NCBI GenBank assembly: GCA_963925545.1
Contig: CAWUSA010000005.1
Coordinates: forward strand, 1 to 64,000
DNA: 64,000 bases
Origin: TMED14 sp963925545
GTDB taxonomy: Bacteria > Bacteroidota > Bacteroidia > Flavobacteriales > Schleiferiaceae
Direction: 5' to 3'
The translations under genes were made by a program, and so were the position numbers. Shown here in pieces: positions 1-7,548 of the stretch; the stretch's first letter is position 1; the number at the start of each line of letters is the position of its first letter. The notes under the pieces are model-generated. The model was given only the letters and a program-made list of their open reading frames with translations. It searched no databases and was not told the origin of the DNA.

Positions 1-1211
1 CGGTAGACATGGCTTCAGAAGATCCGCTCTTCATTCTTTACACATCAGGCTCAACGGGCGCTCCAAAGGGGATTGTTCACACAACGGCAGGCTACATGGT
101 GTGGTCTGCTTACACCTTCGCCAATGTGTTTCAATGCGTGCCGGGCCATGTTCATTTTTGCACTGCTGACATCGGCTGGATTACCGGTCATTCATACATC
201 GTATACGGCCCCTTGCTGCTTGGTAGCACAACGGTGATGTTTGAAGGGATTCCGACGCATCCGACACCCAACCGGTTCTGGGAAATTGTTGAAAAGCATA
301 AAGTGAACTCACTGTACACGGCACCCACGGCCATACGTGCACTGATGCATTGCGGACATGATGGTCCACGATCATTTGCCATGGAAAGCCTCACATCATT
401 AGGCACCGTCGGTGAACCCATCAACGAAAGTGCGTGGCATTGGTACAACGATGACGTCGGCAAAGGGGACGTCCCCATTGTTGACACGTGGTGGCAAACT
501 GAAACAGGCGGCATCATGATATCAAACCTATCTGGCATAACCGCCTCCAAGCCCACTTTTGCAACAACACCCCTGCCGGGCGTGTACCCCGTTATCGTTG
601 ACAAGGATGGCGAGCCCATTGAGGGGAATGACAAGTCCGGTTTGCTTTGCATTGAAAAGCCATGGCCCGGCATGGCACGAACCATCTGGGGCAGCCATGA
701 GCGGTTCCAACAAACCTATTTCTCCATGTTTCCAGGGAAATATTTTACTGGCGATGGCTGCGTTAGAGACAAGGATGGCCATTACCGAATAACCGGAAGG
801 GTTGATGACGTTTTGAATGTCAGTGGGCACCGGATTGGAACGGCAGAAGTTAAGAATGCCATCAATAGGCACCCTAATGTGGTAGAGTCAGCCGTCGTGG
901 GTGTTCATCATGACATCAAGGGCCAGGCCATCCATGCTTTTGTTATTGTGAATTCAGCATTCTCTGGAGATATCGAGGAGTCAATCAAGCAAGAAGTGGC
1001 AACGCACATCGGGGCCATTGCGCGGCCTGAGAGCATTCAAGTTGTTGAGGGCTTACCAAAAACAAGGTCTGGAAAAATCATGCGGCGTATTTTGAGAAAA
1101 ATAAGTGAAGGAGACCTTGAAACGATTGGCGATACGTCAACCTTACTGAACCCCTCTGTTGTTGATTCTATCATTAAGAGCCGTGTGAGCAAAGAGGGAA
1201 AGCGGGATTAA
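1..1211 (+). CDS. acs: Acetyl-CoA synthetase, 3' part (cut by window edge)
   Basis: This is the C-terminal two thirds of an AMP-forming acyl-CoA/acetate-CoA ligase, which activates acetate to acetyl-CoA through acetyl-AMP. The reading frame is open from base 3, so the gene begins before the window; the ATG at 9 is internal. Visible core motifs in order are the phosphate-binding loop YTSGSTGAPKG, the adenylate motif TWWQTETGG, the hinge region YFTGDGCVRDKDGHYRITGR, and the C-terminal lysine motif TRSGKIMRR, whose lysine forms the adenylate and is a known acetylation site in the family. The WWQTETGG form is typical of acetyl-CoA synthetase rather than long-chain acyl ligases. A full enzyme is about 640-650 residues. 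The next start (1211) overlaps its stop as TAATG. Whether the substrate is acetate or propionate cannot be told from this part. Confidence 0.9.
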   Translation, partial: VDMASEDPLFILYTSGSTGAPKGIVHTTAGYMVWSAYTFANVFQCVPGHVHFCTADIGWITGHSYIVYGPLLLGSTTVMFEGIPTHPTPNRFWEIVEKHKVNSLYTAPTAIRALMHCGHDGPRSFAMESLTSLGTVGEPINESAWHWYNDDVGKGDVPIVDTWWQTETGGIMISNLSGITASKPTFATTPLPGVYPVIVDKDGEPIEGNDKSGLLCIEKPWPGMARTIWGSHERFQQTYFSMFPGKYFTGDGCVRDKDGHYRITGRVDDVLNVSGHRIGTAEVKNAINRHPNVVESAVVGVHHDIKGQAIHAFVIVNSAFSGDIEESIKQEVATHIGAIARPESIQVVEGLPKTRSGKIMRRILRKISEGDLETIGDTSTLLNPSVVDSIIKSRVSKEGKRD

Positions 1212-1291
1212 TGCCCGATCCATTGACGTCTTTCATTGAATTGGAACGACAATTGCTTTCCACCTTGCCTCATCACATCAATACCGAGTAA
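1211..1291 (+). CDS. Possible 26-residue peptide coupled to acs
   Basis: An ATG at 1211 overlaps the acs stop codon (TAATG) and opens a 26-codon frame ending with TAA at 1291, ten bases before the next gene. The peptide begins MPDPLTSFIELERQLL and looks like one amphipathic helix. Nothing in it matches a family I recognise. The coupling geometry and good spacing favour translation, but a frame this short can occur by chance. Confidence 0.2.
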   Translation: MPDPLTSFIELERQLLSTLPHHINTE

Positions 1292-1300
1292 ATTGCACCA

Positions 1301-2308
1301 ATGAACATCATCATACCTATGGCCGGACGTGGATCGCGGCTGCGCCCACACACCTTGACTACACCCAAGCCATTGCTTCCTATCGCTGGCAAGCCCATCG
1401 TTCAGCGATTGGTTGAAGACATTTCAAAAATTGTAGGGGATGACTTGAATGAAATAGCCTTTGTCATTGGCGACTTTGGCGATGACGTAGAAGCCATGCT
1501 CCTGGACATTGCTTCCTCCTTAGGGGCTGTGGGGTCGGTCTTCCATCAAGAACAGCCCCTAGGAACAGCGCATGCCGTGCAATGCGCCGCCTCCGCGCTG
1601 AAAGGACCTTGCGTCGTCGCCTTTGCAGACACCTTGTTTCGCGCAGACTTCACCCTAGACGCAGACGCCGACTCCGTCGTGTGGGTCAAGCAGGTTGAAG
1701 ACCCTAGCGCCTTTGGCGTTGTGCAACTTGAAGGCGATGGAAGCATCAGCTCATTTGTTGAAAAGCCCGACACCTTTGTCAGCGACCTCGCCATCATCGG
1801 CATCTACTACTTCAAGTCAGGCGAAAGGCTGTTGGCTGAAATCAACCACCTCATTGACAACGACATCAAAGGCGGAGGTGAGTACCAGCTCACCCATGCC
1901 TTGGATAACATGCGAACTGCCGGCTTGCGCATGCTGCCAGGAACCGTTGATGCATGGATGGACTGCGGCAACAAAGACGTCACGGTAGAAACCAACGGCC
2001 GTGTCTTGGAATTCATAGGGATGGAAGGGGAGCTGGTATCACCCTCTGCAACCATCACCAACTCAACGATCATTCAGCCCTGCTTCATCGGTGAAGGGGC
2101 CGTGATTCGTGATTCAATTGTTGGCCCCCGTGTCTCCATCGGAGCTGGCTCTACCATTGTGAACTGTGAACTCTCAGACTGCCTGATACAAGGAGACTCT
2201 GTCGTCTCGGGCATGAACTTGGTGAACTCCATGATTGGGGCGCATGCCTCATTGGACGGGAAGTTCAGCTCGCTGAGCCTGGGGGACTATTGCCGCCTCG
2301 ACGCATGA
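1301..2308 (+). CDS. Sugar-1-phosphate nucleotidyltransferase
   Basis: Predicted cytoplasmic enzyme that transfers a nucleotide from NTP to a sugar-1-phosphate, giving an NDP-sugar for cell-surface polysaccharide. The N-terminal Rossmann-like domain opens with the signature GRGSRLRPHTLTTPKPLLP, which contains the nucleotide-binding GxGxRLxPxT and the sugar-phosphate lysine region. WMDCGNKD near residue 226 closes the catalytic domain. The last 90 residues carry hexapeptide-like repeats of a left-handed beta helix (for example IQPCFIGEGAVIRDSIVGPR). Length 335 fits the RmlA/GlmU-like family. It is followed by TPR, DUF4292 and LytM genes, an order I recall from other Bacteroidota. The stop overlaps the next start as ATGA. 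The exact sugar and nucleotide are not determinable from sequence alone. Confidence 0.85.
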   Translation: MNIIIPMAGRGSRLRPHTLTTPKPLLPIAGKPIVQRLVEDISKIVGDDLNEIAFVIGDFGDDVEAMLLDIASSLGAVGSVFHQEQPLGTAHAVQCAASALKGPCVVAFADTLFRADFTLDADADSVVWVKQVEDPSAFGVVQLEGDGSISSFVEKPDTFVSDLAIIGIYYFKSGERLLAEINHLIDNDIKGGGEYQLTHALDNMRTAGLRMLPGTVDAWMDCGNKDVTVETNGRVLEFIGMEGELVSPSATITNSTIIQPCFIGEGAVIRDSIVGPRVSIGAGSTIVNCELSDCLIQGDSVVSGMNLVNSMIGAHASLDGKFSSLSLGDYCRLDA

Positions 2309-3576
2309 GGATCAGTCGACAGATCGCTGTTTGTGTTGCAAGCCTGCTTCTTGGCAGCTCGTTGGCGGCTCAAGAGGTCAGCGCTAAGGGTCTCCCCGTT
2401 GCCAGCCAAGGGCTAGAAAACAACAAGGATCACAGGTTGTCCCTCAAGGAAAATGCCCGACTCACCAAACAATACACCGCATACATGGCATCGCCATCAG
2501 CGGCTTCATCAGCTAAAGTCAAGCGCCGGGCAAATGCCCTGTTGAAAAAAGACAGCAGCAGCGTTCAAGCCTGGAAAGTCTTGCGTGGCGTGGCCGCACA
2601 ATCCGGCGACATCGAAGCCGTCATCGCAACAAGCCTGGCATTGCTTGATCGAGGCTGGCCCGAACAAGAACTCTACTGGCAAGCAGCAGGGTGGGCGCAC
2701 AGTGTGGATCGCATAGACCTTGCCCGGCAAATCGTCGAGGGGGTGGTTGACCAGTTTGGGGCCTCGCAACTATCCGCCAATAGCCTGAGTAACATTTACC
2801 TGTCACAAGGAAATGTAGACGAGGCATTTGCTGCCATCGAGGCCTGGATGGCGACGGCAGATGGTGGGGCAGAAGGGGCTTTGATGTACAACAACGTCCT
2901 TTTGCGTATTGGTCGGCATGAAGAAGCCTACGTCAATGCCTCTGGCTCATGCCGGGCATTCCCCTCACACCTTGGGTTGCGCATGAACCTGGTCCGATCC
3001 ATGATGGCGATGGGCCTACATGACAGCGCAGACGCCGTTATACATCGCACATTCAAAGACCAAGGCATCCGTTTATCTTGGAAGCTGAGCTACCTAGAAA
3101 GCAGCCTCAAGGACCTGGTGTCCCGTGGTGATGTTGAGGCCTTTCAAACAGAATTCATCCAGCTGCTTCAGTGGACAGATGACTTGGTGCTAAGCGTCCC
3201 TGAGCTTGCGGGCCCACAAGCCTTCAAAGCCTTGGTTCTGGCACACATGGGCTTGCTTGAGGGTGCGCAGACATGCTGGCTCAATGTCCTGGCCATGGAT
3301 GACGGCAACCGATTTGAGTACTTAGATGAAGCCATGAAAATAGACAAGGCCTTGAATGACTGGGAAGCCTTATCCAACCACAGCCTGATTGCCATGCTCC
3401 GCTACCCTGAAAAATCATCAGGCTACATCTACCGAGGCATGTCACTGACGGTGTTAGGCGACATTGACCGTGCGGTAGCTGTGTATAAGCAAGGCATCAT
3501 CACAGCCAGTGATCCACAAGGACTCAAGGTGTTGCAGTCCATGCTGACATCGATTGAAGAAGCTCTTCAGCAATGA
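2305..3576 (+). CDS. Secreted tetratricopeptide-repeat protein
   Basis: A 423-residue exported protein of helical repeats. The ATG at 2305 overlaps the upstream stop (ATGA) and gives a clean signal peptide: MRISRQ, a hydrophobic stretch and an AxA-type site near SLAAQ. The in-frame TTG at 2290 is therefore not preferred. The body is alpha-helical with TPR-like spacing of small and aromatic residues (for example LYWQAAGWAHS, VDEAFAAIEAWM, GMSLTVLGDIDRAVAVYKQGI near the C-terminus). No catalytic motif is seen. TPR proteins scaffold protein complexes, and the coupled neighbours (a lipoprotein and an EnvC-like protein) suggest an envelope or cell-wall assembly role by inference. The stop overlaps the next gene by 4 bases. 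Confidence 0.8.
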   Translation: MRISRQIAVCVASLLLGSSLAAQEVSAKGLPVASQGLENNKDHRLSLKENARLTKQYTAYMASPSAASSAKVKRRANALLKKDSSSVQAWKVLRGVAAQSGDIEAVIATSLALLDRGWPEQELYWQAAGWAHSVDRIDLARQIVEGVVDQFGASQLSANSLSNIYLSQGNVDEAFAAIEAWMATADGGAEGALMYNNVLLRIGRHEEAYVNASGSCRAFPSHLGLRMNLVRSMMAMGLHDSADAVIHRTFKDQGIRLSWKLSYLESSLKDLVSRGDVEAFQTEFIQLLQWTDDLVLSVPELAGPQAFKALVLAHMGLLEGAQTCWLNVLAMDDGNRFEYLDEAMKIDKALNDWEALSNHSLIAMLRYPEKSSGYIYRGMSLTVLGDIDRAVAVYKQGIITASDPQGLKVLQSMLTSIEEALQQ

Positions 3577-4436
3577 AAAAGTCGCCATACATAACTAACC
3601 TGCTGGTGCTTTTTGCCATTGGACTGATGTCATCTTGCGGCATAATCCAGCGAAGTCTCGGAATCAATAAAGCAACAGCGCCTGTTGATGACAGCGCCCT
3701 GAATAGTCCTTCTTCATTTGCATGGGACTCCCCGCGCCCGGAGCCTGCATTGATCCTGTCGCATGTAACCAAATCCCTTGAGGCACATGTTTCCTCAGTC
3801 ATGAAAGGCGATGTGAGAATGCGCGGTCAACTGACAGGCTCAGCAGAGGGTGTGGTTATTCGCACGCGGATGGATCTTCGCATGCGACTAGAAAACCATG
3901 AGCCTGTTGTATGGATCGCCATCAACGATCCATTGATGGGCCTGCCCGTTGGTAGGCTGAAAATCACCGCAGACAGTGTCCATGGGTTTTCCCCTATTTT
4001 GAAGAAGCAGGCGTCAGAATCTATCACAGACATCTCCAAGTGGGGTGTCGGAGTGTCCCTGTCAGCACGTGACCTGCAGCTTGCGCTGATGGGACTGCCT
4101 GTGGCGATGCCTGCCGGAGCTTGCCATGTCGATCAAGGGGCTGATAGCTGGACATTGACATTTGTAACCAACCGGGACCAAGAAACCGCAGATATCACAA
4201 TGGTATTTGATCGGGGGATGAATCCCCGATTGCGATCACAGCAAATTGATGCTGGAGGAGAAACCTTGTTGATTGTGTATGCTCCTGCAACCACTTCCTC
4301 CGCCTGGTTTGACTCATGGACCCTTGACGTGCCTGGAAGGGGGCAGCTGGTATTCAAGGCCGACCACGTAGAGATTGGCGTAGCTCAGACCTTCCCATAC
4401 AACCTACCTTCGGGCTATGCGCGGATGGCTCTTTAG
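3573..4436 (+). CDS. DUF4292 family lipoprotein
   Basis: A 287-residue predicted lipoprotein. The N-terminus has two lysines, a hydrophobic core and the lipobox LMSSC, so Cys22 would be acylated and the protein anchored in the envelope. The rest is a beta-rich region with strands such as VRMRGQLTGSAEGVVIRTRM and EPVVWIAINDPLMGLPVGRL, the pattern of the Bacteroidota DUF4292 family, which resembles LolA/LppX-type lipid-binding folds. The start ATGA overlaps the TPR gene stop, and the LytM gene starts inside its last 20 bases, so the three genes are probably translated together. Function is unknown; lipoprotein or lipid trafficking is only an inference from fold. Confidence 0.75.
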   Translation: MKKSPYITNLLVLFAIGLMSSCGIIQRSLGINKATAPVDDSALNSPSSFAWDSPRPEPALILSHVTKSLEAHVSSVMKGDVRMRGQLTGSAEGVVIRTRMDLRMRLENHEPVVWIAINDPLMGLPVGRLKITADSVHGFSPILKKQASESITDISKWGVGVSLSARDLQLALMGLPVAMPAGACHVDQGADSWTLTFVTNRDQETADITMVFDRGMNPRLRSQQIDAGGETLLIVYAPATTSSAWFDSWTLDVPGRGQLVFKADHVEIGVAQTFPYNLPSGYARMAL

Positions 4437-5646
4437 TGGACTGATAATTTGCTCAATATTGACCTATGGTCAGAGTCAATCTGAGCTAGAGTCTCGAGCC
4501 ATTCAGCTGCAGGATGAGATCGAGTTAGCTAACACCATCCTGGATCAAGCAAAAAAAGACAAGAGCCTCACGTTGACACAGGTTCGTGCCTTGGACAAAA
4601 AGCTGCGATCACGCCAAGAGCTCATCAACACTGTCAAGAAACAGGTCAAACAGGCAGAGTCTGACATTCGCTCGATTGAGCGTGAAATTGTTGCCTTGGA
4701 TGCACAAATAAAAGTTCACCAATCCAACTACGCGGGCATGCTTCGCGAAGCACAGCGAACCAGCAGAAGCAATGCCATGCTGCGATACATCCTGTCTGCC
4801 GAGTCATTCAATCAAGCCATGAAACGCATCTATTACATGCGGCAGGTGTCAAGGTTCAGAATGGATCAGGTCGATGCCATTCGTGACTTGCAAGGAGAGA
4901 AAGTTGGCAAATTAGCTGAATTGGAAGATGAGAGGGGACGTGTTCGCAGCTTGCTATCCAAGGAGCTGGCACAGCGCCGGGTATTGGTCTCAGAGCGCAC
5001 AGCTAGGGAGGTGGCAGTGAACGTGTTCAAGTCCAAGGAGCGAGAGATTCTGACAGAAATACGGGTAAAGCGAGGCGAGCTGGACAAGCTAAAAAAACAA
5101 ATCCAGCGCATCATTCGCCTTGAGCTGAAGCGGCAGCGTGAAGCCGCCCGCTTAGCTGCTGCTGAATCATCCGATGGCACCGTCGTGGACAACTCAGATG
5201 ACTTTGCCTTGACCCCAGAGGGTCGTGCACTGGCCGCCTCATTTTCATCCAACAAAGGCAAGCTCCCCTGGCCGGTAGCTCGTGGCATCGTCACCGAGTC
5301 CTTTGGCGAAAACACCATTCCTGGCACCTCGGGTGTGAAAATCAACAACCCAGGCATAGACATTAGCACACCAAGAAACACTGAAGTCCGCGCAATCTTT
5401 AACGGCGAAGTGTCCACCGTGGTTCGCATACCAGGCGCTGGTCGTGTGGTTCTGTTGCGCCATGGCAACTATTTCACCGTGTACTCCAACCTTGATGAGG
5501 TCTTTGTCGTCTCCGGCGATAAGGTTGACATCAAAGAAGCCATCGGAAAGGTCGCAACCGACCCTGAAAGTGGGGCCGCCTTGCTGCACTTTGAGTTGTG
5601 GGAAAACACGGACAACCAGAACCCTCAGCCCTGGTTATCTAAATAG
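4417..5646 (+). CDS. EnvC-like LytM/M23 protein with degenerate active site
   Basis: A 409-residue exported coiled-coil protein with a C-terminal LytM (peptidase M23) domain. Residues 1-20 form a signal peptide. Residues about 20-250 are heptad-rich coiled coil with many K, E, R and Q. The LytM domain covers about 280-405. M23 enzymes bind zinc through H-x3-D and H-x-H. Here the first histidine is replaced (NPGIDIS, Asn near residue 311) and the HxH first position reads YSNL, while LHFELWE keeps one histidine. This matches the catalytically inactive EnvC class, which activates N-acetylmuramoyl-L-alanine amidases during septum splitting, rather than an endopeptidase. The start lies 20 bases inside the upstream gene. 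The 3' end overlaps the convergent glycosyltransferase by 8 bases. Confidence 0.85.
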   Translation: MRGWLFSGLIICSILTYGQSQSELESRAIQLQDEIELANTILDQAKKDKSLTLTQVRALDKKLRSRQELINTVKKQVKQAESDIRSIEREIVALDAQIKVHQSNYAGMLREAQRTSRSNAMLRYILSAESFNQAMKRIYYMRQVSRFRMDQVDAIRDLQGEKVGKLAELEDERGRVRSLLSKELAQRRVLVSERTAREVAVNVFKSKEREILTEIRVKRGELDKLKKQIQRIIRLELKRQREAARLAAAESSDGTVVDNSDDFALTPEGRALAASFSSNKGKLPWPVARGIVTESFGENTIPGTSGVKINNPGIDISTPRNTEVRAIFNGEVSTVVRIPGAGRVVLLRHGNYFTVYSNLDEVFVVSGDKVDIKEAIGKVATDPESGAALLHFELWENTDNQNPQPWLSK

Positions 5647-6820
5647 CCTTGGTGGCCAACAGCGCCTCGATGGCGTGGTCCATTCGGTCCCAGCTCAAGG
5701 TTGCCTTCAGCTCAGAGGCCTGGCTAGCCTGCGTCAACCTCAGGGGGCGTTGATCGACCCATTCATTCAGTGCCTTTGACCATGCTGGTTGGCCGTTAAG
5801 AACCTGGCCATGATGCCCTGCCTTGAAGCCATCAATGCCTGCAGCAACAACTGATGTCACCATCACTTGGCGACCACTGCAAAGGGCCTCTGTCACCTTG
5901 TTTTGTTGACCGCCGCCAGAGATCATTGGGGCGATGCAAACGCCGTAATTTTTCAGGGCCACATCCAAGTTTTCAGCATAGTCCACCTGGGTGATCTGTG
6001 GGTGGGACTGGAGTCGGTAACGAAGGCTGTCTGGCGCATGGCGACCAATCACCAAAAGCTCTGGCGGATGCTCCATCGCTTCGTACACATGGGTGAGAAA
6101 CCAGAGCAAGGCGTCCCTATTGGGTCGATAATCCAAAGGGCCCAGGAAATACATCCTGTCAAAGGCCGCCTCGTTGGATGGGGGGCTTAAAATGGCCCCC
6201 GGACCATTGGGGAGCAGGGTAATGCTCGCCTCAGGCGTTCGTTTTTTCTGCTGAATCACATGGTCAGGGCTCACAAAAAAAGAGCGATTTGCCTGCCCCG
6301 CTAGCCTGTTGTCCCATCGTTGCAACGGCTTGTGCTCCAGGCCGTAAAATGCCTTCTGCCAGCCCCGCTTCATACCTTGCATGCCGCTGCGGTACATCTC
6401 AGGCACCGAATCAATGAAATCCACCCACAGTTGCTTGTGTTGAATGTGCTCAAGCACCATGGTGGGCCTCACCCCGATGCAGATCACTGCATCCATCACT
6501 GGCAAGGCCTTTGCGTAGGCCACCAGCTCCCTTGTCGGGCTAAGAAAACTCACCTGCAGGGGCTTGCAAAAGGCCCGCCCCCACAGCGCCGACCCTGCGC
6601 CTGACACCTTGCTGGGAGAAAAAGACGCATAACTGGCCAACTGCGTGTCGGGCTTGTCAGGCCGGTCCTTGAAGCCCACATGCAAGACATGCAGCTTGTG
6701 GTTTTTGGTTGATTGCTTGGCCATTTGCGCGACCAAGCGCTTCATCCAGTGGTGCGCCCGAATGGCATAACCATGGTCCGGCTTTGCCATGTCTGACTGC
6801 ACAAGTATCAAGATGTCCAT
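5639..6820 (-). CDS. Glycosyltransferase, GT4-like
   Basis: A 393-residue GT-B fold glycosyltransferase. The N-terminal acceptor domain begins MDILILVQSDMAKPDHGYAI, with a His/Arg/Trp-rich loop (RAHHWMKRL). The C-terminal donor domain has MYFLGPLDYRPN, ELLVIGRHAPDSL, and the donor-binding segment ISGGGQQNKVTEALCSGR, the equivalent of the usual PxxxGxxxKxxEAMAxGxPV motif. It would act in the cytoplasm on a nucleotide-sugar, probably for surface polysaccharide. The start at 6820 is preferred over ATG/other starts up to 6928 because the family begins right before the first beta strand and because a -7-like box ends four bases upstream. It overlaps the EnvC-like gene tail to tail. Specificity is not predictable. 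Confidence 0.8.
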   Translation of the reverse strand: MDILILVQSDMAKPDHGYAIRAHHWMKRLVAQMAKQSTKNHKLHVLHVGFKDRPDKPDTQLASYASFSPSKVSGAGSALWGRAFCKPLQVSFLSPTRELVAYAKALPVMDAVICIGVRPTMVLEHIQHKQLWVDFIDSVPEMYRSGMQGMKRGWQKAFYGLEHKPLQRWDNRLAGQANRSFFVSPDHVIQQKKRTPEASITLLPNGPGAILSPPSNEAAFDRMYFLGPLDYRPNRDALLWFLTHVYEAMEHPPELLVIGRHAPDSLRYRLQSHPQITQVDYAENLDVALKNYGVCIAPMISGGGQQNKVTEALCSGRQVMVTSVVAAGIDGFKAGHHGQVLNGQPAWSKALNEWVDQRPLRLTQASQASELKATLSWDRMDHAIEALLATKAI

Positions 6821-6824
6821 GCAG

Positions 6825-6832
6825 CTAAGGTA
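6825..6832 (-). promoter_or_regulatory. -7-like box of the glycosyltransferase gene
   Basis: On the minus strand the sequence reads TACCTTAG, then CTGC, then the ATG at 6820. It matches TAnnTTTG at all but one position and sits exactly four bases from the start codon, so the mRNA would begin at or next to the ATG. No -33 TTG is obvious. Confidence 0.4.
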
Positions 6833-6974
6833 AGCCTCAGCTGTGTTGAAGGCAATGGGTTGGGTGGTAGGTTGGGTGGTGGGCTTCATCTGTGAATTGT
6901 CATTGCGCTGGCAAGGTGAGCCCATCAATAATCAACAGTTATTGTAAAAAATACCATAAGTCAATATTTTGTTG

Positions 6975-6982
6975 TATGTTTG
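6975..6982 (+). promoter_or_regulatory. Perfect Bacteroidota -7 box upstream of ridA-ileS
   Basis: TATGTTTG matches TAnnTTTG fully. Transcription would start near 6987, right at the first base pairs of the hairpin at 6985-7014, leaving a leader of about 140 bases before ridA. No TTG is found 17-23 bases upstream. Confidence 0.45.
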
Positions 6983-6984
6983 TT

Positions 6985-7051
6985 ATGAATTCATCCGGTC
7001 TCGGATGGGTTCATCAAGGGTTGTGAAGCGTCACCGGCAACGGTGGCGCTT
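6985..7051 (+). ncRNA. Structured leader: two consecutive hairpins before ridA
   Basis: Hairpin 1 (6985-7014) pairs ATGAATTCATCCG with CGGATGGGTTCAT around a GTCT loop: 13 base pairs, two of them G-U. Hairpin 2 (7026-7051) pairs AAGCGTCACCG with CGGTGGCGCTT around a GCAA tetraloop: 11 base pairs, one G-U. The wobble pairs form only in plus-strand RNA, which supports transcription toward ridA. No T-run follows either stem, so neither is a classic terminator. The rest of the 308-base gap 6821-7128 holds the divergent glycosyltransferase box, the -7 box at 6975 and a pyrimidine-rich stretch (7080-7100) with the direct repeat CCTCGCAT. This could be a regulatory leader, an mRNA-stabilising element or a small RNA; I do not recognise a known class. 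Confidence 0.45.
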
Positions 7052-7128
7052 AACTATTTCTAGACCTTGCATCAAGCCCTCGCATTCCCCTTTTTGCCCA
7101 TGGCCTCGCATCGTATCTTCGCAGCGCT

Positions 7129-7548
7129 ATGACCACATCAAACGCTCCCAAGCCCGTCGGGCAATACCCCATGACACGTCGTGTGGGTGATCTGTTATTC
7201 CTTTCAGGTCTTGGCCCCCGCAAGCCTAAGAGTGACAGCTCTGCAGCTTCAGTGCCTGGCTTGGTACTTGACGCGTCTGGACAAGTGGTCGACTACGATT
7301 TTTCAGCGCAGGTACACAGCGTCTTTGCCAATGTAATCACCGTTTTGGAAGAAGCTGGAAGCGATCAATCCAAGCTGGTTGACATCACCGTCTTTTTGAC
7401 AGACATGGATCGGGACTTTGCCACCTTCAACCAACTTTACAGCGAGTGGGTGTCTGACCTGGACCCTAAGCCCTGCAGAACCACCGTGCAAATCACTGCC
7501 CTGCCAACCCCCATTGCCATCGAACTCAAGTGCATCGCTCAACCATGA
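7129..7548 (+). CDS. RidA/YjgF-family deaminase
   Basis: A 139-residue RidA-superfamily protein. These are trimeric cytoplasmic enzymes that hydrolyse reactive enamine/imine intermediates such as 2-aminoacrylate. The N-terminal pattern PVGQYPMTRRVGDLLFLSGL and the C-terminal CRTTVQITALPTPIAIELKC contain the conserved arginine (in CRTTV) that holds the substrate carboxylate. The PVGxYPxxRRVGDLLFLSG form resembles the subgroup often annotated 2-aminomuconate deaminase, though no aminophenol or kynurenine pathway genes lie nearby. Its 3' end overlaps ileS by four bases (ATGA), so it is translationally coupled to isoleucyl-tRNA synthetase. The 5' leader is unusually structured. Confidence 0.8.
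   Translation: MTTSNAPKPVGQYPMTRRVGDLLFLSGLGPRKPKSDSSAASVPGLVLDASGQVVDYDFSAQVHSVFANVITVLEEAGSDQSKLVDITVFLTDMDRDFATFNQLYSEWVSDLDPKPCRTTVQITALPTPIAIELKCIAQP

Noticed and set aside
4866..5468. 200-codon antisense frame in the EnvC-like gene
   Set aside because: Low-complexity Ser/Arg-rich shadow translation caused by codon bias of the real gene.
6985..7051. T-box or other known riboswitch before ileS
   Set aside because: No T-box sequence or antiterminator with a T-run is seen, T-boxes are not expected in this phylum, and neither hairpin matches a class I know.
6983..7128. A protein-coding gene upstream of ridA (frame 6969-7190)
   Set aside because: It crosses the hairpins and overlaps ridA in another frame; the translation is Arg/Ser/His-rich with no motif.
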